Shown here piece by piece: positions 36,712 to 45,791 of a stretch of 64,000 nt of DNA. The DNA comes from Desulfurellaceae bacterium bin18 (lineage in GTDB: Bacteria; Desulfobacterota; Binatia; Bin18). The number at the start of each line of letters is the position of its first letter. Position 1 is the stretch's first letter. A program made the position numbers and the translations under genes. The DNA is taken from positions 48,545 to 112,544 of the forward strand of contig MPMI01000014.1 of NCBI GenBank assembly GCA_002238415.1, read 5' to 3'. Below the pieces are notes generated by a model. The model did no database searches and was not told where the DNA came from. It worked only from the letters and a program-made list of their open reading frames with translations.

Positions 36712-37146
36712 CTAAAACAGCCGCCGGTATTCAATAGCCGGGCAACGATCCATGACCACGGTCAGCCCCGCCGCCTGCGCCCGCTGGGCTGCCGTGGGGT
36801 CAATGACGCCTAATTGCAGCCACAGTATGGACGCGCCTGTGGTGATCGTCTCCTCAGCGATCTGGCCGACGAACTGTGAGCGCCGGAACACGTCAACCAT
36901 CTCTATGCGAGTCGGGACCTCTCGCAGACTCGGAAAACACGGCTCGCCCAGCACCTCCTGACAGTGTGGGTTCACTGGGATAATGGTATGGCCCTTGGCT
37001 TTGAGCAGGGCTGCGATCTGATGGCTGTCACGACTTGGATCAGGCGAGTAGCCGACAACGGCAATCGTCCGTGGGGTTGCCAGAATATCCCGGATCGTGG
37101 TGTCGGCCGGATTGGTAAAGCCGGCCCATGCTGACGGCTGCGACAT
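36712..37146 (-). CDS. CoA-binding-domain protein (YccU-like)
   Basis: About 144 residues, single Rossmann-fold CoA-binding domain: ATPRTIAVVGYSPDPSRDSH (G-x-S-x-x-P-x-R-x-S), GHTIIPVNPHCQEVLGEPCF, GASILWLQLGVIDPTAAQRA and VMDRCPAIEY with the conserved Cys. Function unknown; this family is widespread. The ATG at 37146 was chosen; a GTG at 37155 overlaps the upstream stop codon. Downstream of the LMW phosphatase gene by one base, same strand, so coupled. Confidence 0.87.
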   Translation of the reverse strand: MSQPSAWAGFTNPADTTIRDILATPRTIAVVGYSPDPSRDSHQIAALLKAKGHTIIPVNPHCQEVLGEPCFPSLREVPTRIEMVDVFRRSQFVGQIAEETITTGASILWLQLGVIDPTAAQRAQAAGLTVVMDRCPAIEYRRLF

Positions 37147-37151
37147 GCTGG

Positions 37152-37643
37152 TCACGCGGCCCGCTGCAAGAGGTCGTTAAACGAATGTTCAAGGCAACGC
37201 TTGATTTCGACCATGCGCGCCCGAAAGGCCTCTTCGCCCTGCATGGCCGGGTCCTCAATGTCTCCCTGCTCACCGGCAAACTCCTTAAGCGTAAAGGCTG
37301 CTTTTCCGTCTGCCTCGGGATAGGCGTCGAGCATGGATTTCTGCTCGTTCGTCATCGTCAGGATGAGGTCGGCATTGGCAATCAGCTCCCGATGCCGTTT
37401 GAGGTCGGTTGAAACGAACTCGTCGCGTTTAATCTGAATCCCATGCTCCTGCAAGATGAAGTAGGCGTCCAGGGAAGCGATCATGCCGTCCCTGGCATAA
37501 ATGGCTATGCCACCGGAGCGCACGTCAATATGCCGAACCGCGCGCTCCGCCAACATTTTTTCCAAGAGGACGTGGGCCATCACGCTGCGGCTGGTATTGG
37601 CGTGACACACAATCAGAATATTATAGGCAGATGGCTGGCTCAC
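37152..37643 (-). CDS. Low-molecular-weight protein tyrosine phosphatase (or arsenate-reductase-like)
   Basis: 163 residues. The P-loop is CHANTSRS, a C-X5-R-S active site near residue 14 (ILIVCHANTSRSVMAHVL), with the second catalytic Asp in the DPAMQG segment near residue 130. Between them: IDVRSGGIAIYARDG and LILTMTNEQKSML, typical of LMW phosphatases. Dephosphorylates tyrosine or related phosphate. GTG start at 37643 without a strong ribosome-binding site. Curiously the first residues MSQPSA also open the next gene. Confidence 0.85.
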   Translation of the reverse strand: MSQPSAYNILIVCHANTSRSVMAHVLLEKMLAERAVRHIDVRSGGIAIYARDGMIASLDAYFILQEHGIQIKRDEFVSTDLKRHRELIANADLILTMTNEQKSMLDAYPEADGKAAFTLKEFAGEQGDIEDPAMQGEEAFRARMVEIKRCLEHSFNDLLQRAA

Positions 37644-37745
37644 AAAAATGTCCGGGTTCTGAAGGTCCTGGAATACAAAGAGAGACGGGCCAGAAGAGCA
37701 GGGCCGGCCCTCCTCCTCTGGTACCGACCGTCTAAGGTCAGCGAA

Positions 37746-38684
37746 TTAGTCCTGTTTGAGGGACTTGAAGATTGATCCCAGGTCTTCTTTGGCGGTGTTG
37801 CCCTTGGCCAGTTCGACCTTGAGTTGCCCGCCCAGCTCGGCCGCGTCCCATATGCCCTTTTTCTTGACGGTTCCGACAGAATGCCAGCCCTGCATCAGCC
37901 ACACACAGCCTCCACCAACCCGAAACACTTCGCCGTGGACATCTGCCGCATCTTCACTCGCCAGCCAAGTGACCAACGGCGCAATATGGCCGGGATCAAA
38001 ATAGTCATGCGCGCCTTCTTCTTCCGGCCCGGCCATCAGACCAGCAGTTTGCGGCGTCGCGTCCACGGTCATCCGCGTGCGCGCCAGTGGGGCGATGGCA
38101 TTGCCGGTGACCCCATATTTCTGCATCTCGCGGTCAACGATAATGGCCATGGTGGCCAGCGCGGCCTTTGCCGGACCGTAGTTAGGTTGGCCAGGACTCC
38201 CAAGCAGACCGGCGTCCGAAGAGGTGTTAATCACGCGGCCATTCAAAAGATTGCCCTGTTTATGCTGCTCGCGCCAGTATTCGCAGGCGTGGCGGGCGCA
38301 GTTGAAAGAACCTTTCAAGTGAACGTTCAGGACCGCGTCCCACTCGTCTTCAGACATATTGAAGATCATCCGGTCACGCAGGATGCCGGCGTTGTTGACG
38401 AGAATGTTGAGCTTGCCAAAGGAATCGAGTGCACATTCGACAATACGTTTGGCACCCGCGAAGTCAGTGACGCTCTCAAAATTCGCCACGGCTTCCCCAC
38501 CCGCAGCCTTAATTTCATCAACCACCTGTTGGGCCGGGCTGTCATCCGAGCCGGTGCCATCGAAGCTGCCACCCAGGTCGTTGACCACAACCTTGGCTCC
38601 GTTTTTTGCGAGGAGCAAGGCTTCTTCCCGTCCGATTCCACGTCCGGCTCCTGTCACAATAGCGACTCTTCCATCGAGCAGCAT
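37746..38684 (-). CDS. SDR-family oxidoreductase (3-hydroxyacyl-CoA-dehydrogenase-like)
   Basis: 312 residues, short-chain dehydrogenase of the peroxisomal multifunctional-enzyme type: NAD-binding IVTGAGRGIGREEALLLAKN, VVVNDLGGSFDGTGSDDSPA (insertion typical of the type), NNAGILRDRMIFNMSEDEWD, catalytic Ser in INTSSDAGLLGSPGQ, Tyr-x3-Lys in NYGPAKAAL. A C-terminal extension of about 50 residues ends in KKGIWDAAELGGQLKVEL. Acts on acyl-CoA or steroid-type hydroxy substrates. After a terminator that ends glnA transcription; so has its own promoter. Confidence 0.92.
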   Translation of the reverse strand: MLLDGRVAIVTGAGRGIGREEALLLAKNGAKVVVNDLGGSFDGTGSDDSPAQQVVDEIKAAGGEAVANFESVTDFAGAKRIVECALDSFGKLNILVNNAGILRDRMIFNMSEDEWDAVLNVHLKGSFNCARHACEYWREQHKQGNLLNGRVINTSSDAGLLGSPGQPNYGPAKAALATMAIIVDREMQKYGVTGNAIAPLARTRMTVDATPQTAGLMAGPEEEGAHDYFDPGHIAPLVTWLASEDAADVHGEVFRVGGGCVWLMQGWHSVGTVKKKGIWDAAELGGQLKVELAKGNTAKEDLGSIFKSLKQD

Positions 38685-38800
38685 AGATTTTTCTCCTTGT
38701 TTAGTTGGTCTTATTTTCTCAGTAAACCAGAGCGTTTACGCCACCCTTGTCTGCCTGAGACACTTGGCTTTGTCAAGGAGTCGAGGCGTCCGGCAAAAGA

Positions 38801-38835
38801 AAAAGCCCTGGAAAACCGAGTCTTCCAGGGCTTTT
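38801..38835. terminator. Bidirectional terminator between glnA and the SDR gene
   Basis: AAAAGCCCTGGAA pairs with TTCCAGGGCTTTT around a nine-base loop; 13 base pairs with A and T tracts on both sides, so it ends transcription in both directions. On the minus strand it lies 24 bases after the glnA stop. Confidence 0.9.
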
Positions 38836-38858
38836 GAGGCAAGGCCGAATTTTCTGCG

Positions 38859-40271
38859 TTATGCGTCGTAATACAGCGCAAATTCGTAGGGGTGGGGCCG
38901 CAGGCGGAGTTCGTCAATCTCCTGGGTCCGTTTGTATTCGACCCAGGTCTCTACCACATCCTGGGTAAATACATCGCCTTTCAACAGGAAATCATAATCT
39001 TTTTCCAAGGCGTCCAGTGCCTCCGGCAGTGAGCCGGGCACGGATGGGACATGGGCCAACTCCTCGGGGGTTAGGGCATAGATGTCTTTATCCAGAGGAT
39101 CGCCCGGATTCAGTTTCCGCTCAACCCCGTCGAGACCAGCCATCAGCATCGCTGAAAAGGCCAGATAGCCATTGCTGGTTGCATCCGGGAAGCGGACCTC
39201 AATGCGCTTCGCCTTGGGACTCATGGAATACATGGGAATACGCACTGCTGCCGAACGGTTGCGGGAAGAGTAGGCCAGGTTAACCGGCGCTTCAAATCCC
39301 GGAACCAGACGACGATAGGAATTGGCCGTTGGAGCGGCAAAAGCACAAATGGCCGGTGCGTGGGCCAAGATACCGGCAATATAGTGCATGGCAAATTCGC
39401 TCATGCCGCCATAGCTATCACCGGCGAAGAGCGGGTTGCCGTCCCTCCAGACCGACTGGTGGGTATGCATGCCCGAGCCATTGTCACCAAAGACCGGCTT
39501 GGGCATAAAAGTCGCGGTTTTCCCGTGCCGCTTGGCCACGTTCTTGACAATATATTTATACCATTGCAGCGCATCGGCCATTTGGACCAGCGGCAGGAAG
39601 CGCAGGTCAATCTCCGCCTGACCGGCGGTGGCTACCTCGTGGTGGTGCTTCTCAACCCGAATCCCAACCCGCTCCATCATCTGAACCATCTCGGTGCGGA
39701 CGTCTTGATACGAGTCGAGAGGCGATACCGGGAAGTAGCCTTCTTTGTGCCGGGGCTTATACCCAAGATTGGGACGTTCTTCCCGGCCGGAGTTCCAGAC
39801 GCCTTCAATCGAATTGACGTGATAATAGCCTTCATACGCATTCTGATCGAAACGGACTTCGTCAAGAATGAAGAATTCCGGCTCAGGTCCGAAATACGCC
39901 ACTTCGCCGAACCCGCCGGACTGGACATAGGCTTCAGCCTTCTTGGCGATGCCGCGCGGGTCACGCGAGTACGGCTCACGCGTGATCGGATCCACGATAT
40001 TGCAGAGCAGGCTGAGCGTCGGCCGTTCGTAGAACGGATCCATGACCGCGGTGCTGGGGTCGGGCATGACCAGCATGTCCGAGGCGTTAATCGGCTGCCA
40101 GCCGCGAATCGAAGAGCCGTCAAAGCCGGACCCGTCCTCGAAGAGGTCTTCGTCATATTCACTCAACGGTATGGTGAAATGTTGCCAGGTCCCGATCAGG
40201 TCCATGAACTTGAGATCGACTAACTCCGCGCCCTTCTCCTTTGCCAGAGCGATAGCTTCTTGTGGCGTCAT
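38859..40271 (-). CDS. glnA: Glutamine synthetase, type I
   Basis: 470 residues; makes glutamine from glutamate, ammonia and ATP. Text: [91 protein letters not shown]. The adenylylation Tyr region is [19 protein letters not shown], so control by adenylylation (GlnE) is probable. A strong AAGGAGGAAAAG box precedes the ATG. glnB lies just upstream (60 bases), both under the sigma-54-like promoter at 40786. Confidence 0.97.
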   Translation of the reverse strand: MTPQEAIALAKEKGAELVDLKFMDLIGTWQHFTIPLSEYDEDLFEDGSGFDGSSIRGWQPINASDMLVMPDPSTAVMDPFYERPTLSLLCNIVDPITREPYSRDPRGIAKKAEAYVQSGGFGEVAYFGPEPEFFILDEVRFDQNAYEGYYHVNSIEGVWNSGREERPNLGYKPRHKEGYFPVSPLDSYQDVRTEMVQMMERVGIRVEKHHHEVATAGQAEIDLRFLPLVQMADALQWYKYIVKNVAKRHGKTATFMPKPVFGDNGSGMHTHQSVWRDGNPLFAGDSYGGMSEFAMHYIAGILAHAPAICAFAAPTANSYRRLVPGFEAPVNLAYSSRNRSAAVRIPMYSMSPKAKRIEVRFPDATSNGYLAFSAMLMAGLDGVERKLNPGDPLDKDIYALTPEELAHVPSVPGSLPEALDALEKDYDFLLKGDVFTQDVVETWVEYKRTQEIDELRLRPHPYEFALYYDA

Positions 40272-40331
40272 AGTGACTCTTTTCCTCCTTACACTAGCAA
40301 TAATGTTCCGTGCAGATGCTCGCGGGCGGCA

Positions 40332-40703
<372 letters not shown>

Positions 40704-40785
40704 CTAAAATAAAATATGCAACATGTAAAGCGGACAGGCATACTGCGGAGGGCGTAATCCACCTTACGGCACTCTTATAGATATG

Positions 40786-40801
40786 AGCAAGACAAATGCC
40801 A
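40786..40801 (-). promoter_or_regulatory. Sigma-54-type promoter of glnB-glnA
   Basis: On the minus strand TGGCAT-TTGTC-TTGCT, i.e. the -24 GG and -12 GC elements at the standard spacing (consensus TGGCAC-N5-TTGC). The -12 element is 107 bases before the glnB ATG. Nitrogen-regulated PII-glutamine synthetase operons are typical targets of RpoN with NtrC. No clear NtrC palindrome was found upstream. Confidence 0.65.
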
Positions 40802-40840
40802 GTCTGCACTGACCCCAGGAGCTGGAAATTCCTCAAGAAA

Positions 40841-40867
40841 CAGCATGGATGCAGCAGGTCCATGCTG
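40841..40867 (-). terminator. Terminator-like hairpin after plsY
   Basis: CAGCATGGA and TCCATGCTG pair perfectly (nine pairs) around nine bases; on the minus strand they are followed by TTTCTT. It lies 27 bases after the plsY stop and before the glnB promoter. Confidence 0.55.
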
Positions 40868-40893
40868 CCTAGTTCACAGGCAGCGCTCTTTTT

Positions 40894-41544
40894 TTAGGCA
40901 GGAGGGGTCGATTTTCCTGACCGAAATTTTTGCTCCTCACCTTTCAACAACCGCCCGATATTCTCGTGATGGCGGACAATGATCAACCCGGCAACCGAGA
41001 TGCCGGCAAGCAGAACCGGCCGCGGGTAGGCGAAAAGGAAGATGAGGCCGGGGGTGAGCGCCGCGGCCGCGAGAGAGGCCAGCGAGACAATGCGGAACAC
41101 CGCAAACACCAGGGCAAAACCGAGCAGGGCCGTCAGGATGGCTGTTGGCGCGAGGCCCAAAAAAACACCCAGCCCGGTGGCCACCCCCTTTCCGCCCGCA
41201 AAACGCAGAAAGACAGGAAAAAGGTGGCCCAGGGTTGCCATCACGGCGGCACTGGCCTGAACAATCTCGCTCAATCCCAGCCAGCGGATAATGAGAACGG
41301 GGAAGAGACCCTTGCCGACATCCCCTATCAGGGTCAGGATGCCAGCCTTTTTCCCGGCCGTGCGCGCAACATTCGTGGCCCCCACGTTGCCGCTCCCCGC
41401 CTCCTGGATAGCGACCCCCTGTCTCTTTGCGATCAGCGCACCAGTTGGAATGGAGCCACACAGATAGGCAGCAACGCTGGAGAGGAGCAGAACGCCCAGG
41501 TCGAGATCTGACAGCATGAGGTATGAGTCTTCACCCATCGGCAT
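40894..41544 (-). CDS. plsY: Acyl-phosphate--glycerol-3-phosphate acyltransferase
   Basis: About 216 residues (or 207 from the ATG at 41517). Polytopic membrane enzyme that starts phospholipid synthesis by acylating glycerol-3-phosphate with acyl phosphate. Family motifs: AYLCGSIPTGALIAKRQG, AGSGNVGATNVARTAGKK, GHLFPVFLRFAGGKGVATGL and the C-terminal HHENIGRLLKGEE. Five or so hydrophobic helices. Followed by the tRNA-Pro gene upstream on the same strand (46 bases). Confidence 0.95.
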   Translation of the reverse strand: MPMGEDSYLMLSDLDLGVLLLSSVAAYLCGSIPTGALIAKRQGVAIQEAGSGNVGATNVARTAGKKAGILTLIGDVGKGLFPVLIIRWLGLSEIVQASAAVMATLGHLFPVFLRFAGGKGVATGLGVFLGLAPTAILTALLGFALVFAVFRIVSLASLAAAALTPGLIFLFAYPRPVLLAGISVAGLIIVRHHENIGRLLKGEEQKFRSGKSTPPA

Positions 41545-41589
41545 ACCCGATGGATGGGCACGGATCCCCGGAAAGTGGGATAGTCATGG

Positions 41590-41663
41590 TCGGGGTGACT
41601 GGATTTGAACCAGCGACCCCACGGTCCCGAACCGTGTGCTCTACCAGGCTGAGCCACACCCCG
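41590..41663 (-). tRNA. tRNA-Pro (anticodon CGG)
   Basis: Read on the minus strand: acceptor CGGGGTG pairs with CACCCCG, discriminator A; D arm GGCTCAGCCTGGTAGAGC; anticodon stem CACGG/CCGTG with loop TTCGGGA gives anticodon CGG; T arm CTGGTTCAAATCCAG. CCA is not encoded. Confidence 0.96.
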
Positions 41664-41758
41664 ACACGCCGTACTACTCGTCTCCTAATAGCTCGGGCCG
41701 GGTTCCAGGGTCAAGTAGGGGAATCTATCCGGCGTGGTGTTGGACGCCAGCCTGGCTC

Positions 41759-42193
41759 CTATTCCAGGGGGCACGACCAGAACTCTCCGGCCTGTTGAAA
41801 GCCATTATCCCTTAAAAAGGTGGGGGAAAGCGATGCGGTTGACTGGCCCGAACTCGGCAGCCAGACCACGCTGAGACACGCCCGCTTCTGGGCGCGCTCC
41901 TTTGCGAAATCGAGTAGTGCTTGCCCGACCTGCGCCGGCGCAGAAGGCAAGACCGCGATATCGATAATTGCCAGCCAACCCGCGTGCTGGAGGCGACGAA
42001 TATAGCTGACGAGGATCATACCCTGGAGCAGGCCGTCATGCTGAGCCACATAGAAGTCGAGTGCAGGGTCCCGAGCGAGCCGCCGCCAGTGACGAACTTC
42101 CGCCTTACGCCACTCCCCGCCGGAAGCATCCGGGAAGAGCATCGTCTGGCAGGTGCTGAGGTCCGTTCGTCTTCCGCGCCGGATGGTGAGCAT
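41759..42193 (-). CDS. GNAT-family N-acetyltransferase
   Basis: 144 residues; MLTIRRGRRTDLSTCQTMLF opening, then DFYVAQHDGLLQGMILVSYI, AIIDIAVLPSAPAQVGQALL (beta4 and pyrophosphate loop, degenerate: QVGQALLDFAKERA) and FLRDNGFQQAGEFW as the final strand. Substrate unknown. The ATG at 42193 begins the recognisable domain; a longer frame to 42490 opens without similarity. Confidence 0.78.
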   Translation of the reverse strand: MLTIRRGRRTDLSTCQTMLFPDASGGEWRKAEVRHWRRLARDPALDFYVAQHDGLLQGMILVSYIRRLQHAGWLAIIDIAVLPSAPAQVGQALLDFAKERAQKRACLSVVWLPSSGQSTASLSPTFLRDNGFQQAGEFWSCPLE

Positions 42194-42298
42194 GGCTTGT
42201 CTCCTACCACATATTGGCATAAGCCAGGAATACCAGTTGCTCGCCGTCTGCCGGGCGAGTGGCCGTCCGATAACGAACAGACCTAGGTTGAAAGTCGC

Positions 42299-43606
42299 AT
42301 GTCCTCGATTCCAATCTCGCTCACAATTGACAGGCTGTCCTATGGTCCGGCGGGCGTCGGACGGGTGAACGGCAAAGACGGCGGGAAAGTTGTCTTTGTC
42401 CCGCACACGGCCCCTGGGGATCGAGTGGATGTTGTCCTGACCGAAGAAAAAAAACGCTACGCCCACGGACAACTCGTCACTATACGACAAGCCTCACCGG
42501 CCCGGCGGATGCCGCCGTGTCGTTATGTGCCGCGCTGCGGTGGTTGCCCGTGGCAGCATGTGACCTATGCGGAACAGCTCAGGGCCAAGGAAGCGCTCGT
42601 CCGCGAGCATCTGCGGCGTATTGGAGGCGTGGCGGACCCGCCCGTCCTGCCGATTCTTCCTAGCCCGCAGGAGTGGCGCTATCGCCATCGTATCCGTCTG
42701 CGAACCGAACCGTCGGCTCGACTCGGCTTTTATCAGTCTCAGTCGCACGAGTTAGTCGAGCTGGGGGACTGTCTTATTGCCGGGGAGGGCAGTGCGACGC
42801 ATTTGGCGCACGCCCGCGCCTGGCTGACCCGGTTGCGGACCACCGTCCGCCGGGTCGAGCTGATCACGAGCGATCCTGTCCGTGCTGCGACCGGAGGAGT
42901 GGTTCTGATAGGGAATGCAGAAGGTCGTTTTCAGACCGCTGATGAGGAAGCGTGTACGGCTTTTGTCGCCAGGCACGACGATGTTGCCGGGTTGCTGCTC
43001 TTTGGCCGCGGCTGGCGCCGCGCCTGGGGTGAGACCCGTATTGTATTGGACCTGGGCGTTGATGACCTGGTCCTGGAGGTGAAGCGGGGCGGGTTTACGC
43101 AGGTTAATCCCGCGGGCAATCGTGTGCTGATCGCGGCTCTTCTTCGATTGGGCGATTTTCATAAATCACAAAAAGTGATCGAATGCCATATGGGCGCGGG
43201 TAATCTGAGCTTGCCGATCGCCGGGCGGGTCAGCACGCTCATCGGCATCGAACAGGACCCGCATGCGCTTGCCGACGCCCGGGAGAACGTGACCCGGACA
43301 GGGCTGGACAATGTGACCTGCGTTCACGCCTCGGCCCGAGTCGGGCTCCAAACATTAGCCCAACGCAAAGTAGAGGCTGATATCCTGGTACTGGACCCGC
43401 CTCGGACAGGAGCTGCTGACAGCCTTGACGAGATCCCTCGACTCAAGATTCCAAAGATTGTCTACGTCTCGTGCGACCCTACGACACTCGCCCGTGATAT
43501 GCACCGTCTCGGCCAGTTGGGATACCGGCTTGAGTGCCTCCAGCCCGTCGATCTTTTCCCCCATACCTACCACGTTGAAACAATCGCAATTGCTGTATTG
43601 ACTTGA
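42299..43606 (+). CDS. rlmD: RlmD/RumA-family RNA uracil-C5 methyltransferase
   Basis: 435 residues. N-terminal TRAM-like beta domain (ISLTIDRLSYGPAGVGRVNG), an iron-sulfur site PPCRYVPRCGGCPWQH, then a SAM-dependent methyltransferase with VIECHMGAGNLSLPIAGRVS (motif I) and the catalytic Cys/Glu pattern VYVSCDPTTLARD and HTYHVETIAI. Methylates U1939 or another uracil of 23S rRNA in the E. coli enzyme; exact target here unknown. The ATG at 42299 diverges from the GNAT gene. Confidence 0.9.
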   Translation: MSSIPISLTIDRLSYGPAGVGRVNGKDGGKVVFVPHTAPGDRVDVVLTEEKKRYAHGQLVTIRQASPARRMPPCRYVPRCGGCPWQHVTYAEQLRAKEALVREHLRRIGGVADPPVLPILPSPQEWRYRHRIRLRTEPSARLGFYQSQSHELVELGDCLIAGEGSATHLAHARAWLTRLRTTVRRVELITSDPVRAATGGVVLIGNAEGRFQTADEEACTAFVARHDDVAGLLLFGRGWRRAWGETRIVLDLGVDDLVLEVKRGGFTQVNPAGNRVLIAALLRLGDFHKSQKVIECHMGAGNLSLPIAGRVSTLIGIEQDPHALADARENVTRTGLDNVTCVHASARVGLQTLAQRKVEADILVLDPPRTGAADSLDEIPRLKIPKIVYVSCDPTTLARDMHRLGQLGYRLECLQPVDLFPHTYHVETIAIAVLT

Positions 43607-43679
43607 TGAAAACAGCCTCCTATGCTTCGGGCAACATCCCCGTACCGTCCCCGGAAAAGCGCTTCGGTGGAGATAGCAC

Positions 43680-43931
43680 ATGCCATCAAATACACAAGAA
43701 AAACCACACTCTTCAAAAGTGACGCTGATCCCTGCCAAAGGGGTCTCGCAGACCATCAATTACCTGCTGGAAGATCGCGATGAGCTCGAATGGCTGGTGG
43801 CGATCGGACGCAATAAGCGCGGTGAGATTTTCTTTTATGATACCGGCGGCGATATCATCGAAGACCTTGGCAGCCTGGATTATCTCAAACAACGTCTGCT
43901 GCGCGCCCACTTCGGGGACGAGTGGGAATAG
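43680..43931 (+). CDS. Hypothetical small protein
   Basis: 83 residues, not recognised. After a polar N-terminus it reads VTLIPAKGVSQTINYLLEDR, ELEWLVAIGRNKRGEIFFYD and LGSLDYLKQRLLRAHFGDEW; globular, mixed, no signal peptide. Follows rlmD with 73 bases between them and faces the Rieske gene. Confidence 0.55.
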   Translation: MPSNTQEKPHSSKVTLIPAKGVSQTINYLLEDRDELEWLVAIGRNKRGEIFFYDTGGDIIEDLGSLDYLKQRLLRAHFGDEWE

Positions 43932-43982
43932 CGGCTGAGTTTTGAAACCCCTGACTCCCGACAGCTCAACAGGGGCAACGGA

Positions 43983-44360
43983 TCAGTCGAGTTCCTCATC
44001 TTCAATCGGCTGACCGGCCAGAATCCGGTCGCCGTCTATGGTGAGCGGAACGCGGACTAAAAATTTTCCGCACGGCGGACCAAAAATACACTCTCCGGTA
44101 TTCGGTTCAAAAGCGGCCCCGTGCGTGGCGCACAGGATATAGCGGCCGTCTTCGGTCAAGAACTGGTTATCGATCCAGTCCATGGTCATGGGCACGTGAG
44201 CACAGCGGTTGATGTACGCAAAGTACTGGTCGTCGTAGTGCACCAGAAAACACTCGGTTTCCCGTCCCTCGACTGACAACATAAATTTTTTGGTCTCTCC
44301 CGGCTCGATCTCGCCCAGCAGGGCGACGGCGACCGAAGGGGACGTCTCAGACGGTGGCAC
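43983..44360 (-). CDS. Rieske-type [2Fe-2S] ferredoxin
   Basis: 125 residues. The two metal-ligand boxes are CAHVPMT (Cys-x-His) and CATHGAAF (Cys-x2-His), with 20 residues between, in the arrangement of stand-alone Rieske ferredoxins. Electron carrier for oxygenases or other redox enzymes. Start GTG 44360 chosen as AGGAGG lies five bases upstream; an ATG at 44396 gives twelve more residues. Divergent from the DUF2231 gene. Confidence 0.86.
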   Translation of the reverse strand: MPPSETSPSVAVALLGEIEPGETKKFMLSVEGRETECFLVHYDDQYFAYINRCAHVPMTMDWIDNQFLTEDGRYILCATHGAAFEPNTGECIFGPPCGKFLVRVPLTIDGDRILAGQPIEDEELD

Positions 44361-44436
44361 TCCTACCTCCTGTAGTATCAGCGTGTATTTCAACATAGTC
44401 TAGCATCGAGATCGGGGGAGGGAAATCGACCCGCAG

Positions 44437-45075
44437 ATGCCCAGTGCCATGAAAAACGGGAAACTCTGGAGGCAGGTAGGCTGCCTCCTCGTCGCCGGCT
44501 TCGTCCTGACTGTTGGTTTCGGCTGGGCTGATGAAGGCGTTCCGGTGCCTCCGCTTGACGCCGGCCTTATTGTTTCACTGCATCCCGTGTGTGTTCATTT
44601 TGCCATTGCTCTAATTGTCTTTGGCATGCTCCTTGACTGCGGCGGAAGCCTGAGCGGACGGCGGGACTGGCAGCAGGCTGGTCAAATCGGCTTTCTTGCC
44701 GGTGTTGGTGCGGTGGGCCTGGCCGTCCTGAGTGGCTGGATCGAACAACAGCTACCGCAGCCCAGCAGTGTTTTTGATCCCCAGATCGCGGAGCTGCTCT
44801 TCTACCACGAATATGGCGGGTATGTGCTACTCGGATTTTTTATCATCCTGCTTGTGGCACGGTTGCAAATTCGCGGGCGGTTGCCGTACCTGTATCTCAT
44901 CCTGGCCGGAGTGGGATTAATTGGCCTGACGCTCCAGGGGTATTGGGGCGGAGAAATGGTCTACCGCTACGGGGCCGGCGTGCGCGCGGTCCAGGTGCTG
45001 AGTGATACTGCACAACGGACTCTGCCGGAAAACATGAGAATGCCTGAGCTTGATAAGGGTCTAAAGCCCGATTAG
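44437..45075 (+). CDS. DUF2231-family membrane protein
   Basis: 212 residues. Leading hydrophobic segment (VGCLLVAGFVLTVGFGWADE), then the DUF2231 core: VSLHPVCVHFAIALIVFGML, GVGAVGLAVLSGWIEQQ, GGYVLLGFFIILLVARL and LTLQGYWGGEMVYRYGAGV. Four or five transmembrane helices. Such proteins are often linked to Rieske and cytochrome-like genes, here also next to a Rieske gene on the other side; a role in membrane redox is inferred. Its end overlaps the convergent repeat-protein gene. Confidence 0.85.
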   Translation: MPSAMKNGKLWRQVGCLLVAGFVLTVGFGWADEGVPVPPLDAGLIVSLHPVCVHFAIALIVFGMLLDCGGSLSGRRDWQQAGQIGFLAGVGAVGLAVLSGWIEQQLPQPSSVFDPQIAELLFYHEYGGYVLLGFFIILLVARLQIRGRLPYLYLILAGVGLIGLTLQGYWGGEMVYRYGAGVRAVQVLSDTAQRTLPENMRMPELDKGLKPD

Positions 45076-45482
45076 TCCGAGTTGTGAGAGGTCGTGCCGC
45101 TCAGGTTTCGAGCAGTACTTGCCGCGCCGTCAGGCCAGTTGTGGAAGGTGGTACCGCCAAGGTTTTGAGAGAGGCCCGCCGCGCTGTCGGACCAATTGTG
45201 AAAGGTGGTATCACCAAGGTCTCGAGAGAGGCCTACCGCGCCGTCGGACCAATTGTGGAAGGTAGTATCACCAAGGTTTCGGGATGTACCTGCTGAGCCG
45301 TCGGACCAATTGTGGAAGGTCGTATCGCCGAAGTTTTGGGAGGTGCCTGTCGAGCCATCAGAGCATGAATGGAAGGTCGTTCCCCCAATGTTCTGGGAAA
45401 GACAGGCTGCCTCAACGTCTCCACGCAGACCGAAGCCGATAAAGCAGACAAATGCAAACGCGGTAAAAAGGCGTCTTTGCAT
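45072..45482 (-). CDS. Secreted 19-residue tandem-repeat protein
   Basis: 136 residues. Signal peptide MQRRLFTAFAFVCFIGFGLR (cut near VEAA), then five and a part repeats of 19 residues such as SRNLGDTTFHNWSDGAVGL and SQNLGGTTFHNWPDGAAST; the first copy carries SC in place of NW. The GDTTFHNWSDG core resembles repeated segments of small exported proteins of unknown function found in other proteobacteria. Probably periplasmic or surface exposed. The 57-base repeat unit is nearly identical among copies. Confidence 0.72.
   Translation of the reverse strand: MQRRLFTAFAFVCFIGFGLRGDVEAACLSQNIGGTTFHSCSDGSTGTSQNFGDTTFHNWSDGSAGTSRNLGDTTFHNWSDGAVGLSRDLGDTTFHNWSDSAAGLSQNLGGTTFHNWPDGAASTARNLSGTTSHNSD
45075..45398 (-). 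repeat. 57-base tandem repeats in the secreted-repeat gene
   Basis: Five full copies and a partial sixth, in register with the 19-codon protein repeat (residues 29-136). Copies differ by a few substitutions; third and fourth are the most alike. Array length likely varies between strains. Confidence 0.85.
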
Positions 45483-45494
45483 TTGTTCAGTACG

Positions 45495-45698
45495 CTATTC
45501 GGCCGTTTCTTCGCCCTTAAAGCCGGCTGCGGTGTGGGTGCCGTCGCAGAATGGCTTGTTTGCCGACTGACCACAACGACACAGATAAATGGCGTCGTCC
45601 TCAAGCGTGTACGGGTTGCGCTTCTGGTCCGTGACGGTGACGGCACCTTTAACCTCGTACGGCCCGTTTTTGAGCACTCGAATCTTGACCTCGTCCAT
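45495..45698 (-). CDS. CDGSH-type iron-sulfur protein
   Basis: 67 residues. Motif CRCGQSANKPFCDGTH carries the three Cys and one His that hold a [2Fe-2S] cluster, with the N-terminal strand IRVLKNGPYEVKGAVTV, a small prokaryotic CDGSH protein. Likely redox or iron-sulfur handling. Start ATG 45698 is set by GGGAGGA upstream; a longer frame to 45761 was not used. Confidence 0.93.
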   Translation of the reverse strand: MDEVKIRVLKNGPYEVKGAVTVTDQKRNPYTLEDDAIYLCRCGQSANKPFCDGTHTAAGFKGEETAE

Positions 45699-45791
45699 AC
45701 AGTGTCCTCCCTCTGGAATATGGCTTTCCCTCTCGCCTGAACGGAAAGGATTATCGCACACTGCTCTGGGTGTGGCAATGCGACACGGGTT

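Noticed and set aside
39360..40223. Long open frame antisense to glnA (and similar antisense frames to valS at 10233-11363 and to argB/argD at 48828-50330)
   Set aside because: They mirror the high-GC codon structure of the real genes on the other strand, have no recognisable family text, and lack ribosome-binding sites.
40841..40867. Inverted repeat as NtrC-binding site of glnB
   Set aside because: It lacks the TGCACC...GGTGCA half-sites and is followed by T residues on the plsY strand, so a plsY terminator is more likely.
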